64,000 nt of DNA. Origin: Acanthosepion pharaonis (Eukaryota > Mollusca > Cephalopoda > Sepiida > Sepiidae). Shown in pieces: positions 54,271 to 63,553 of this stretch (the stretch's first letter is position 1; every line of letters begins with the position of its first letter). The notes beneath the pieces are model-generated. The model saw nothing but the letters and a program-made list of their open reading frames with translations, was not told the origin of the DNA and searched no databases. Made by a program: the position numbers and the translations under genes. The stretch is from NCBI GenBank assembly GCA_903632075.3, contig CAHIKZ030005210.1:341001-405000 (forward strand). Reading direction: 5' to 3'.

Positions 54271-57200
54271 CGTAATATATCCTTTAAAAATTCTGAGAGT
54301 TGTTGCCATGTTTCCAATAGTTATTTGGATTTGGATCTTCGTCTTTGTTCATTTGGTCGTTCATTTTCATTCTCCAACCGTAATATATCCTTTAAAAATT
54401 CTGAGAGTTGTTGCCATGTTTCCAATAGTTATTTGGATTTGGATCTTCGTCTTTGTTCATTTGGTCGCTACATTCTCCAACCGTAATATATCCTTTAAAA
54501 ATCTGAGAGTTGTTGCCATGTTTCCAATAGTTATTTGGATTTGGATCTTCGTCTTTGTTCATTTGGTCGCTACATTCTCCAACCGTAATATATCCTTTAA
54601 AAATTCTGAGAGTTGTTGCCATGTTTCCAATAGTTATTTGGATTTGGATCTTCGTCTTTGTTCATTTGGTCGCTACATTCTCCAACCGTAATATATCCTT
54701 TAAAAATTCTGAGAGTTGTTGCCATGTTTCCAATAGTTATTTGGTTGGATCTTGTTCATTTGGTCGCTACATTCTCCAACCGTAATATATCCTTTAAAAA
54801 ATTATTTGCCATGTTTCCAATAGTTATTTGGATTTGGATCTTCGTCTTTGTTCATTTGGTCATTCTACATTCTTAAAAACCGTAATATATCCTTTAAAAA
54901 TTATTTGAGAGTCGTTGCCATGTTTCCAATAGTTATTTGATTTGGATCTTCGTCTTTGTTCATTTGGTCGCTACATTCTCCAACCGTAATATATCCTTTA
55001 AAAATTCTGAGAGTTGTTGCCATGTTTCCAATAGTTATTTGGATTTGGATCTTCGTCTTTGTTCATTTGGTCGCTACATTCTCCAACCGTAATATATCCT
55101 TTAAAAATTTGAGAGTTGTTGCCATGTTTCCAATAGTTATTTGGATTTGGATCTTCGTCTTTGTTCATTATCATTCTCCAACCGTAATATATCCTTTAAA
55201 AATTCTGAGAGTTGTTGCCATGTTTCCAATAGTTATTTGGATTTGGATCTTCGTCTTTGTTCATTTGGTCGCTACATTCTCCAACCGTAATATATCCTTT
55301 AAAAATTCTGAGAGTTGTTGCCATGTTTCCAATAGTTATTTGGATTTGGATCTTCGTCTTTGTTCATTTTGTCGCTACATTCTCCAAGCGTAATATATCC
55401 TTTAAAAATTCTGAGAGTTGTTGCCATGTTTCCAATATTTATTTGGATTTGGATCTTCGTCTTTGTTCATTTGGTCGCTACATTCTCCAACCGTAATATA
55501 TCCTTTAAAAATTCTGAGAGTTGTTGCCATGTTTCCAATAGTTATTTGGATTTGGATCTTCGTCTTTGTTCATTTGGTCGCTACATTCTCAACCGTAATA
55601 TATCCTTTAAAAATTCTGAGAGTTGTTGCCATGTTTCCAATAGTTATTTGATTTGGATCTTCGTCTTTGTTCATTTGGTCGCTACATTCTCCAACCGTAA
55701 TATATCCTTTAAAATTCTGAGAGTTGTTGCCATGTTTCCAATAGTTATTTGGATTTGGATCTTCGTCTTTGTTCATTTGGTCTTCATTCTCAAACCGTAA
55801 TATATCCTTTAAAAATTCTCCAACCAATAGTTATATCTTCGTCTTTGTTCATTTGGTCGCTACATTCTCCAAAATTCCTTTAAAAATTCTGAGAGTTGTT
55901 GCCATGTTTCCAATAGTTATTTGGATTTGGATCTTCGTCTTTGTTCATTTGGTCGCTACATTCTCCAACCGTAATATATCCTTTAAAAATTCTGAGAGTT
56001 GTTGCCATGTTTCCAATAGTTATTTGGATTTGGATCTTCGTCTTTGTTCATTTGGTCGCTACATTCTCCAACCGTAATATATCCTTTAAAAATTCTGAGA
56101 GTTGTTGCCATGTTTCCAATAGTTATTTGGATTTGGATCTTCGTCTTTGTTCATTTGGTCGCTACATTCTCCAACCGTAATATATCCTTTAAAATTCTGA
56201 GAGTCGTTGCCATGTTTCCAGTTATTTAGTTGGATTTCGTCTTTGTTCATTTGGATTCTTCGTCTGAGAGTTGTTTGTTTCAATAGTTATTTTGGTCGTC
56301 TTTGTTCACATTCTCCAACCGTAATATATCCTTTAAAAATTCTGAGAGTTGTTGCCATGTTTCCAATAGTTATTTGGATTTGGATCTTCGTCTTTGTTCA
56401 TTTGGTCGCTACATTCTCCAACCGTAATATATCCTTTAAAAATTCTGAGAGTTGTTGCCATGTTTCCAATAGTTATTTGGATTTGGATCTTCGTCTTTGT
56501 TCATTTGGTCGCTACATTCTCCAACCGTAATATATCCTTTAAAAATTCTGAGAGTTGTTGCCATGTTTCCAATAGTTATTTGGATTTGGATCTTCGTCTT
56601 TGTTCATTTGGTCGCTACATTCTCCAACCGTAATATATCCTTTAAAAATTCTGAGAGTTGTTGCCATGTTTCCAATAGTTATTTGGATTTGGATCTTCGT
56701 CTTTGTTCATTTGGTCGCTACATTCTCCAACCGTAATATATCCTTTAAAATTCTGAGAGTTGTTGCCATGTTTCCAATAGTTATTTGGATTTGGATCTTC
56801 GTCTTTGTTCATTTGGTCGCTACATTCTCCAACCGTAATATATCCTTTAAAAATTCTGAGGTTTGCCATGTTTCCAATAGTTATTTGGATTTGGATCTTC
56901 GTCTTTGTTCATTTGGTCGCTACATTCTCCAACCGTAATATATCCTTTAAAAAAGTTGTTGCCATGTTTCCAATAGTTATTTGGATTTGGATCTTCGTCT
57001 TTGTTCATTTGGTCGCTACATTCTCCAACCGTAATATATCCTTTAAAAATTCTGAGAGTTGTTGCCATGTTTCCAATAGTTATTTGGATTTGGATCTTCG
57101 TCTTTTTGTTCATTTGGTCGTATACATTCTCCAACCGTAATATATCCTTTAAAATTCTGAGAGTTGTTGCCATGTTTCCAATAGTTATTTGGATTTGGAT

Positions 57201-58893
57201 CTTCGTCTTTGTTCATTTGGTCGCTACATTCTCCAACCGTAATATATCCTTTAAAAATTGAGAGAGTTGTTGCCATGTTTCCAATAGTTATTTGGATTTG
57301 GATCTTCGTCTTTGTTCATTTGGTCGCTAGCATTCTCCAACCGTAATATATCCTTTAAAAATTCTGAGAGTTGTTGCCATGTTTCCAATAGTTATTTGGA
57401 TTTGGATCTTCGTCTTTGTTCATTTGGTCGCTACATTCTCCAACCGTCTTTAAAAATTCAGAGTTTTGCCATGTTTCCAATAGTTATTTGGATTTGGATC
57501 TTCGTCTTTGTTCATTTGGTCCAACCGTAATATATCCTTTAAAAATTCTGAGAGTTGTTGCCATGTTTCCAATAGTTATTTGGATTTGGATCTTCGTCTT
57601 TGTTCATTTGGTCGCTATTCTCCAACCGTAATATATCCTTTAAAATTCTGAGAGTTATGTTGCCATGTTTTATAGTTATTTGGATTTGGATCTTCGTCTT
57701 TGTTCATTTGGTCGCTACATTCTCCAACCGTAATATATCCTTTAAAAATTCTGAGAGTTGTTGCCATGTTTCCAATAGTTATTTGGATTTGGATCTTCGT
57801 CTTTGTTCATTTGGTCGCTACATTCTCCAACCGTAATATATCCTTTAAAATTCTGAGAGTTGTTGCCATGTTTCCAATAGTTATTTGGATTTGGATCTTC
57901 GTCTTTGTTCATTTGGTCGCTACATTCTCCAACCGTAATATATCCTTTAAAAATTCTGAGAGTTGTTGCCATGTTTCCAATAGTTATTTGGATTTGGATC
58001 TTCGTCTTTGTTCATTTGGTCGCTACATTCTCCAACCGTAATATATCCTTTAAAAATTCTGAGAGTTGTTGCCATGTTTCCACCGTAATAGTTATTTGGA
58101 TTTGGATGTTTTTTCGTCTTTGTTCATTTGGTCGCTACATTCTCCAACCGTAATATATCCTTTAAAAATTCTGAGAGTTGTTGCCATGTTTCCAATAGTT
58201 ATTTGGATTTGGATTTTCGTCTTTGTTCGTCTTTGTTCATTTATTTGGATTTGGATCTTCGTCTTTGTTCATTTGGTCGCTACATTCTCCAACCGTAATA
58301 TATCCTTTAAAAATTCTGAGAGTTGTTGCCATGTTTCCAATAGTTATTTGGATTTGGATCTTCGTCTTTGTTCATTTGGTCGCTACATTCTCCAACCGTA
58401 ATATATCCTTTAAAAATTCTGAGTGTTGTTGCCATGTTTCCAATAGTTATTTGGATTTGGATCTTCGTCTTTGTTCATTTGGTCGCTACATTCTCCAACC
58501 CTAATATATCCTTTAAAAATTCTGAGAGTTGTTGCCATGTTTCCAATAGTTATTTGGATTTGGATCTTCGTCTTTGTTCATTTGGTCGCTACATTCTCCA
58601 ACCGTAATATATCCTTTAAAAATTCTGAGAGTTGTTGCCATGTTTCCAATAGTTATTTTTGGATCTTCGTCTTTGTTCATTTGTTCATTTCAACCGTAAT
58701 ATATCCTTTCTTTGTTGCCATGTTTCCAATAGTTATTTTTGGATCTTCGTCTTTGTTCATTTGGTCCATGTTCTCCAACCGTAATAGTTAAAAATTTGAG
58801 AGTTGTTGCCATGTTTCCAATAGTTATTTGATTTGAATTCGTCTTTGTTCATTTGGTCTACATTCTCCAACCGTAATATATCCTTTAAAAATT

Positions 58894-59614
58894 CTGAGAG
58901 TTGTTGCCATGTTTCCAATAGTTATTTGGATTTGGATCTTCGTCTTTGTTCATTTGGTCGCTACATTCTCCAACCGTAATATATCCTTTAAAAATTCTGA
59001 GAGTTGTTGCCATGTTTCCAATAGTTATTTGGATTTGGATCTTCGTCTTTGTTCATTTGGTCGCTACATTCTCCAACCGTAATATATCCTTTAAAAATTC
59101 TGAGAGTTGTTGCCATGTTTCCAATAGTTATTTGGATTTGGATCTTCGTCTTTGTTCATTTGGTCGCTACATTCTCCAACCGTAATATATCCTTTAAAAA
59201 TTCTGAGAGTTGTTGCCATGTTTCCAATAGTTATTTGGATTTGGATCTTCGTCTTTGTTCATTTGGTCGCTACATTCTCCAACCGTAATATATCCTTTAA
59301 AAATTCTGAGAGTTGTTGCCATGTTTCCAATAGTTATTTGGATTTGGATCTTCGTCTTTGTTCATTTGGTCGCTACATTCTCCAACCGTAATATATCCTT
59401 TAAAAATTCTGAGAGTTGTTGCCATGTTTCCAATAGTTATTTGGATTTGGATCTTCGTCTTTGTTCATTTGGTCCTTACATTCTCCAACCGTAATATATC
59501 CTTTAAAAATTCTGAGAGTTGTTGCCATGTTTCCAATAGTTATTTGGATTTGGATCTTCGTCTTTGTTCATTTGGTCGCTACATTCTCCAACCGTAATAT
59601 ATCCTTTAAAAAAT
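58894..59614 (+). repeat. Seven-unit near-identical 103-bp run
   Basis: Unit starts fall at 58,894, 58,997, 59,100, 59,203, 59,306, 59,409 and 59,512. The only difference I see is in the unit starting at 59,409, where GGTCGCTACATT reads GGTCCTTACATT near 59,473. The following unit, near 59,615, begins after an A-run one base longer. The monomer is the same as in the run near 48.3-48.9 kb, over 10 kb away, so homogenisation is not purely local. Confidence 0.9.
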
Positions 59615-61902
59615 TCTGAGAGTTGTTGCCATGTTTCCAATAGTTATTTGGATTTGGATCTTCGTCTTTGTTCATTTTGGTCGCTACATTCTCCAACCGT
59701 AATATATCCTTTAAAAATTCTGAGAGTTGTTGCCATGTTTCCAATAGTTATTTTTGATCTTCGTCTTTGTTCATTTGGATCTTCGTAATATATCTTTTGT
59801 TCATTGTTTCCAATAGCTACATTCTCTTTGTTCAATGTTCTCAATAATATATCCTTTAAAAATTCTGAGAGTTGTTGCCATTTTTCCAATAGTTATTTGG
59901 ATTTGGATCTTCGTCTTTGTTCATTTGGTCGCTACATTCTCCAACCGTAATATATCCTTTAAAAATTCTGAGAGTTGTTGCCATGTTTCCAATAGTTATT
60001 TGGATTTGGATCTTCGTCTTTGTTCATTTGGTCGCTACATTCTCCAACCGTAATATATCCTTTAAAATTCTGAGAGTTGTTGCCATGTTTCCAATAGTTA
60101 TTTTTGGATCTTCGTCTTTGGATCCTTTAAAAATTCGTCATTTTTTGTTCATTTGGATCTTCGTCTTTGTTCATTTGGTCCAACCGTAATATATCCTTTA
60201 AAAATTCTGAGAGTTGTTGCCATGTTTCCAATAGTTATTTGGATTTGGATCTTCGTCTTTGTTCATTTTGGTCGCTACATTCTCCAACCGTAATATATCC
60301 TTTAAAAATTCTGAGAGTTGTTGCCATGTTTCCAATAGTTATTTGGATTTGGATCTTCGTCTTTGTTCATTTGGTCGCTACATTCTCCAACCGAAATATA
60401 TCCTTTAAAAATTCTGAGAGTTGTTGCCATGTTTCCAATAGTTATTTGGATTTGGATGTTTCGTCTTTGTTCATTTGGTCATTTACATTCTCCAACCGTA
60501 ATATATCCTTTAAAAATTCTGAGAGTTGTTGCCATGTTTCCAATAGTTATTTGGATTTGGATCTTCGTCTTTGTTCATTTGGTCGCTACATTCTCCAACC
60601 GTAATATATCCTTTAAAAATTCTGAGAGTTGTTGCCATGTTTCCAATAGTTATTTGGATTTGGATCTTCGTCTTTGTTCATTTGGTCGCTACATTCTCCA
60701 ACCGTAATATATCCTTTAAAAATTCTGAGAGTTGTTGCCATGTTTCCAATAGTTATTTGGATTTGGATCTTCGTCTTTGTTCATTTGGTCGCTACATTCT
60801 CCAACCGTAATATATCCTTTAAAAAAAGTTGTTGCCATGTTTCCAATAGAGAGTTGGATCTTCGTCTTTGTTCATTTGTTTCTCCAACCGTAATATATCC
60901 TTTAAAATTTGAGAGTTGTTGCCATGTTTCCAATAGTTATTTGGATTTGGATCTTCGTCTTTGTTCATTTGGTCGCTACATTCTCCAACCGTAATATATC
61001 CTTAAAAAATTCTGACTGTTGTTGCCATGTTTCCAATAGTTATTTGGATTTGGATCTTCGTCTTTGTTCATTTGGTCGCTTACATTCTCCAACCGTAATA
61101 TATCCTTTAAAAATTCTGAGAGTTGTTGCCATGTTTCCAATAGTTATTTGGATTTGGATCTTCGTCTTTGTTCATTTGGTCGCTACATTCTCCAACCGTA
61201 ATATATCCTTTAAAATTCTGAGAGTTGTTGCCATGTTTCCAATAGTTATTTGGATTTGGATCTTCGTCTTTGTTCATTTGGTCGCTACATTCTCCAACCG
61301 TAATATTCCTTTAAAATTCTGAGAGTTGTTGCCATGTTTCCAATAGTTATTTGGATTTGGATCTTCGTCTTTGTTCATTTGGTCGCTACATTCTCCTCAA
61401 CCGTAAACCTGAGAGTTGTTGCCATGTTTCCAATAGTTATTTGGATTTGGAATATATCCTTTAAAAATTCTGAGAGTTGTTGCCATGTTTCCAATAGTTA
61501 TTTGGATTTGGATGTTCGTCTTTGTTCATTTGGTCGCTACATTCTCCAACCGTAATATATCCTTTAAAAATTCTGAGAGTTGTTGCCATGTTTCCAATAG
61601 TTATTTGGATTTGGATCTTCGTCTTTGTTCATTTGGTCGCTATATTCTCCAACCGTAATATATCCTTTAAAAATTCTGAGAGTTGTTGCCATGTTTCCAA
61701 TAGTTATTTGGATTTGGATCTTCGTCTTTGTTCATTTGGTCGCTACATTCTCCAACCGTAATATATCCTTTAAAAATTCTGAGAGTTGTTGCCATGTTTC
61801 CAATAGTTATTTGGATTTGGATCTTCGTCTTTGTTCATTTGGTCGCTACATTCTCCAACCGTAATATATCCTTTAAAAATTCTGAGAGTTGTTGCCATGT
61901 TT

Positions 61903-61925
61903 CCAATAGTTATTCGTTATAATGC
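61903..61925. other. Sharp right boundary of the satellite array
   Basis: The last unit follows the consensus through CCAATAGTTATT, ending at 61,914, where TGG is expected but CGTTAT follows. From there no satellite landmark recurs to the end of the window. The units just before the edge (from about 61,560) match consensus closely, so there is no gradual decay into the flank. I see no target-site duplication or microsatellite at the junction. Confidence 0.88.
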
Positions 61926-62003
61926 CCTAACTTCTTGAAATGTTTCTGATCCCAATTTTTTGTTCGGAAGATTCTCAATACTTCCCTCCTAAGAAAATTC
62001 ATT

Positions 62004-62050
62004 CGTGTGCATCTCTGTGTGTGTGCATGTATGTGAGCGTGTGTGTGAGT

Positions 62051-62082
<32 letters not shown>

Positions 62083-62120
62083 TAGAGAGAGTGCGTGTCT
62101 GTCTCTGTGTACATCTGTGT
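62004..62120 (+). repeat. GT-rich microsatellite
   Basis: This is a TG/GT-rich tract with a pure (TG)n core at 62,056-62,082 (27 bp), flanked by imperfect repeats such as GTGTGCATGTATGTGAGCG and GTGCGTGTCTGTCTCTG. It begins about 90 bp from the end of the satellite array. Confidence 0.93.
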
Positions 62121-62373
62121 ACTATAAGAGTAAAGACAGAAATTTCGCGCGAATTGGATTGTTTTAATTGTTCTCGTTAAAGGAATCCTTTTTTTTTCCT
62201 CCTTCAAATTAAAAGAATTCTCGTCTGACAAAATTTCGCTCCAAGACATAGCCCTAATGATTATAATTCATAAGAATTGGTAATCTGATAAATAAAACAA
62301 TTCGAGCCATTTCGAATATTCGCGGAATCTATTCGATAAGCAATGGGGTTAAGGGGGACAAGAGATAGATGTT

Positions 62374-62396
62374 AGAGAGAGAGAGAGAGAGAGAGA
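62374..62396 (+). repeat. (AG)n microsatellite
   Basis: This is a pure alternating AG tract of 23 bp preceded by GATAGATGTT and ended by AAAATC. It is a simple sequence repeat with no other feature attached. Confidence 0.95.
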
Positions 62397-63075
62397 AAAT
62401 CAGGAATTATGCAAGCGGTCGTGGGTGAGCGTCTGTGAGCGCACATCTAAGGTCACCAAAGATCGTCTCAGAAGTTAGAAAACAGTACAATCAAATATAA
62501 ATTTATAATTACAATGAGTATAGATATAAGAGAAATTTTAACAAAGTCTGACATAAGGTCGGGATATCGGAGTAATAGGTGATGATACAATAGAAAAATA
62601 TTGTCCTGGGGAATGTTCCATACAGTAAATTATTTTTTTTATTGTATTTAAATAGGGAAAATGATATCAAATCAACATTCCATGTTTCATACAATTTTAT
62701 AGAATAGAATATGACGAACATGTACTAAACAAAAATATAATGATAAATATTAGTCAAGGAAAAATAATTTATTAAATAATATTGTTTCTCAGCATTCAAT
62801 ACATTAGACATTGAAAGATACAATGAAAGCATAATGTACAAAGACATCAATGAAGGAAGAAAGGAATAAATATCAGAATATTATGGATTATCATCAATTA
62901 AATCTAAAATAATACTCAGAATATTATTGTATCCTGTCTATCATGTAATAGATTTGATATTATAAGAGCCAATGAATGTAGATATATATCAATTTCTTCT
63001 GGTCTACCATGGCAAGTATTGTGAGTGCTTACATCATAGCCTTGGTGGCGTTTTAATGGTACCATGAAATGGCCT

Positions 63076-63303
63076 GGAGATTTTGTTTAAGCATGAAATA
63101 CACTTTTGTCTCTGAAGATTGTGTTAAAGCATGAAACACACTGTTGTTTCTGAAGGTTGTGCTTAAGCATAAAATATACTGTTGCGTGTGAAGATTGTGT
63201 TTAAGCATGAAACACACTGCTGTCTCAGAAGTTTGTGTTTAAGTATGAATCACACTGTTGTCTTTGAAGATTTTGTTTAAGCATGAAACAGGCTGTTGTG
63301 TCC
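63076..63303 (+). repeat. 38-bp minisatellite, six units
   Basis: The word GCATGAAA or a close variant recurs at 63,091, 63,129, 63,167, 63,205, 63,243 and 63,281, exactly 38 bp apart each time, giving six complete units over 228 bp. Typical unit landmarks are GAAGATTGTGTTTAAGCATG, AAACACACTG and TTGTCTCT. Units differ by a few substitutions but show no length change, unlike the large satellite. The last unit ends where the tRNA-like segment begins. The period is not a multiple of three and no function is apparent. Confidence 0.93.
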
Positions 63304-63432
63304 AGTGGAACAGTTGGTATGATGCTTGCTTGGCAACTTAACTATCAGAGTTTCAATTCTCGGTAGTGGATGCGCACTGCTGATGAGTCTCAAATATAGG
63401 ATGTCCAGAGCTTTCTGCATTCTGTTGAGATT

Positions 63433-63433
<1 letters not shown>
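63304..63433 (+). mobile_element. tRNA-derived SINE-like segment
   Basis: The segment resembles the head of a tRNA-derived SINE. TGGAACAGTTGG at 63,306-63,317 fits a degenerate polymerase III A box, including the D-loop-like AGTTGGTA, and GTTTCAATTCT at 63,350-63,360 fits a B box at about 8 of 11 positions. The tail includes GATGAGTCTCAAATATAGG and TTCTGCATTCTGTTGAG and runs into an (AT)n tract, a common SINE 3' end. From memory the tail resembles invertebrate, particularly cephalopod, SINEs; I could not check this. The copy has diverged and is probably inactive. A simple tRNA pseudogene is the main alternative. Confidence 0.6.

Positions 63434-63463
<30 letters not shown>
63434..63463. repeat. 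(AT)n microsatellite
   Basis: An AT-only tract contains an uninterrupted alternating run at 63,439-63,463 (25 bp). It sits between the SINE-like segment and the presumed end of the mariner-type element. It may be the SINE tail and would also provide TA targets for a mariner insertion. Confidence 0.93.
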
Positions 63464-63494
63464 GGAGGCGTAAGTTATTTTAGGAGACATTTTT
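63464..63494. repeat. Candidate terminal inverted repeat of the mariner-type element
   Basis: The sequence starts GGAGGCGTAAGTTATTTTAG immediately after the TA repeat and lies about 60-90 bp beyond the transposase stop codon, where a mariner 3' inverted repeat would be expected. Its complement at the other end is outside the window, so the call rests on position alone. Confidence 0.35.
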
Positions 63495-63553
63495 ATGTTT
63501 ATAGAAAAACAGATATATAATAACAGATAACGTTCCTATTGAAAATTTTATAA

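Larger units (their letters stand above)
1..61914 (+). repeat. Giant 103-bp tandem satellite array
   Basis: One unit repeats head to tail, always in the same orientation, from the first base to 61,914. The period is 103 bp, shown by landmarks spaced exactly 103 apart (for example the CTGAGAG word at 48,281, 48,384, 48,487, 48,590, 48,693 and 48,796). At that period there are roughly 600 copies. The unit has about 36 G+C of 103 and is T-rich on this strand. Ordered landmarks are CTGAGAGTTGTTGCC, ATGTTTCCAATAGTTATT, TGGATTTGGATCTTCG, TTTGTTCATTTGGTCGC, TACATTCTCCAACCG and TAATATATCCTTTAAAAAT. Each standard unit carries one GATC, one TTTAAA and three CpG. I see no CENP-B-like box and do not recognise the family. 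Position 1 lies inside a unit, so the array continues to the left. Its role is unknown; a centromeric, pericentromeric, subtelomeric or interstitial heterochromatic location would each fit. Confidence 0.97.
35400..61914 (+). repeat. Satellite block C: homogeneous 103-bp units
   Basis: From about 35,430 the units return to a near-uniform 103 bp, with the double GG kept in TTTGGATTTGG and a five-A run as the usual form. Long stretches are copy-for-copy identical by eye. Isolated disrupted units interrupt them (43,075-43,340, 49,078-49,130, 54,025-54,270, 56,205-56,320, 59,750-59,860), and these are built from shuffled pieces of the unit itself. No foreign insertion is visible. The block stays homogeneous right up to the edge of the array. 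Confidence 0.82.
61915..63075. other. AT-rich flank with no recognisable gene
   Basis: Apart from the two microsatellites listed separately, this 1.16-kb stretch shows no gene. The longest open frames (61,940-62,167 plus strand, running through the GT repeat, and 62,509-62,721 minus strand, low-complexity Ile/Leu/Tyr-rich) have no coding features. The part from about 62,470 to 63,000 is very AT-rich. I recognise no exon, promoter or RNA gene. Confidence 0.7.

Noticed and set aside
1..61914. The many short plus- and minus-strand frames of 60-200 codons throughout the array
   Set aside because: All are readings of the same 102/103-bp unit. The repeated start points 103 bp apart (for example 48,333, 48,436, 48,539, 48,642) show they are periodic by-products and not genes.
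1..61914. CRISPR array
   Set aside because: The repeat is continuous with no unique spacers between conserved short repeats, and the flanking sequence is that of an animal genome.
1..61914. TAL-effector, PPR or similar 34-35-residue protein repeat
   Set aside because: The 34-residue length of the 102-bp form is suggestive, but the residues do not match those families and most units are 103 bp, which breaks the frame.
1..61914. Known centromere signal such as a CENP-B box in the monomer
   Set aside because: I looked for a motif resembling the CENP-B box in the consensus unit and saw none, so a centromeric role is only a possibility.
61940..62167. Plus-strand frame of 75 codons next to the array
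   Set aside because: It runs through the GT microsatellite, producing a Cys/Val/Ser low-complexity string, with no sign of coding constraint.
62290..62345. Possible palindromic regulatory site around TTCGAATATTCGCGG
   Set aside because: The symmetry is imperfect and short, with no gene nearby to regulate; it is within what AT-rich DNA gives by chance.
62509..62721. Minus-strand frame of 70 codons
   Set aside because: It is AT-rich low-complexity DNA with an Ile/Leu/Tyr/Phe-biased translation, no recognised domain and no supporting context.
63304..63375. Functional tRNA gene
   Set aside because: The A and B box-like segments are degenerate, I could not pair a clean acceptor or anticodon stem, and the tail running into (AT)n is SINE-like.
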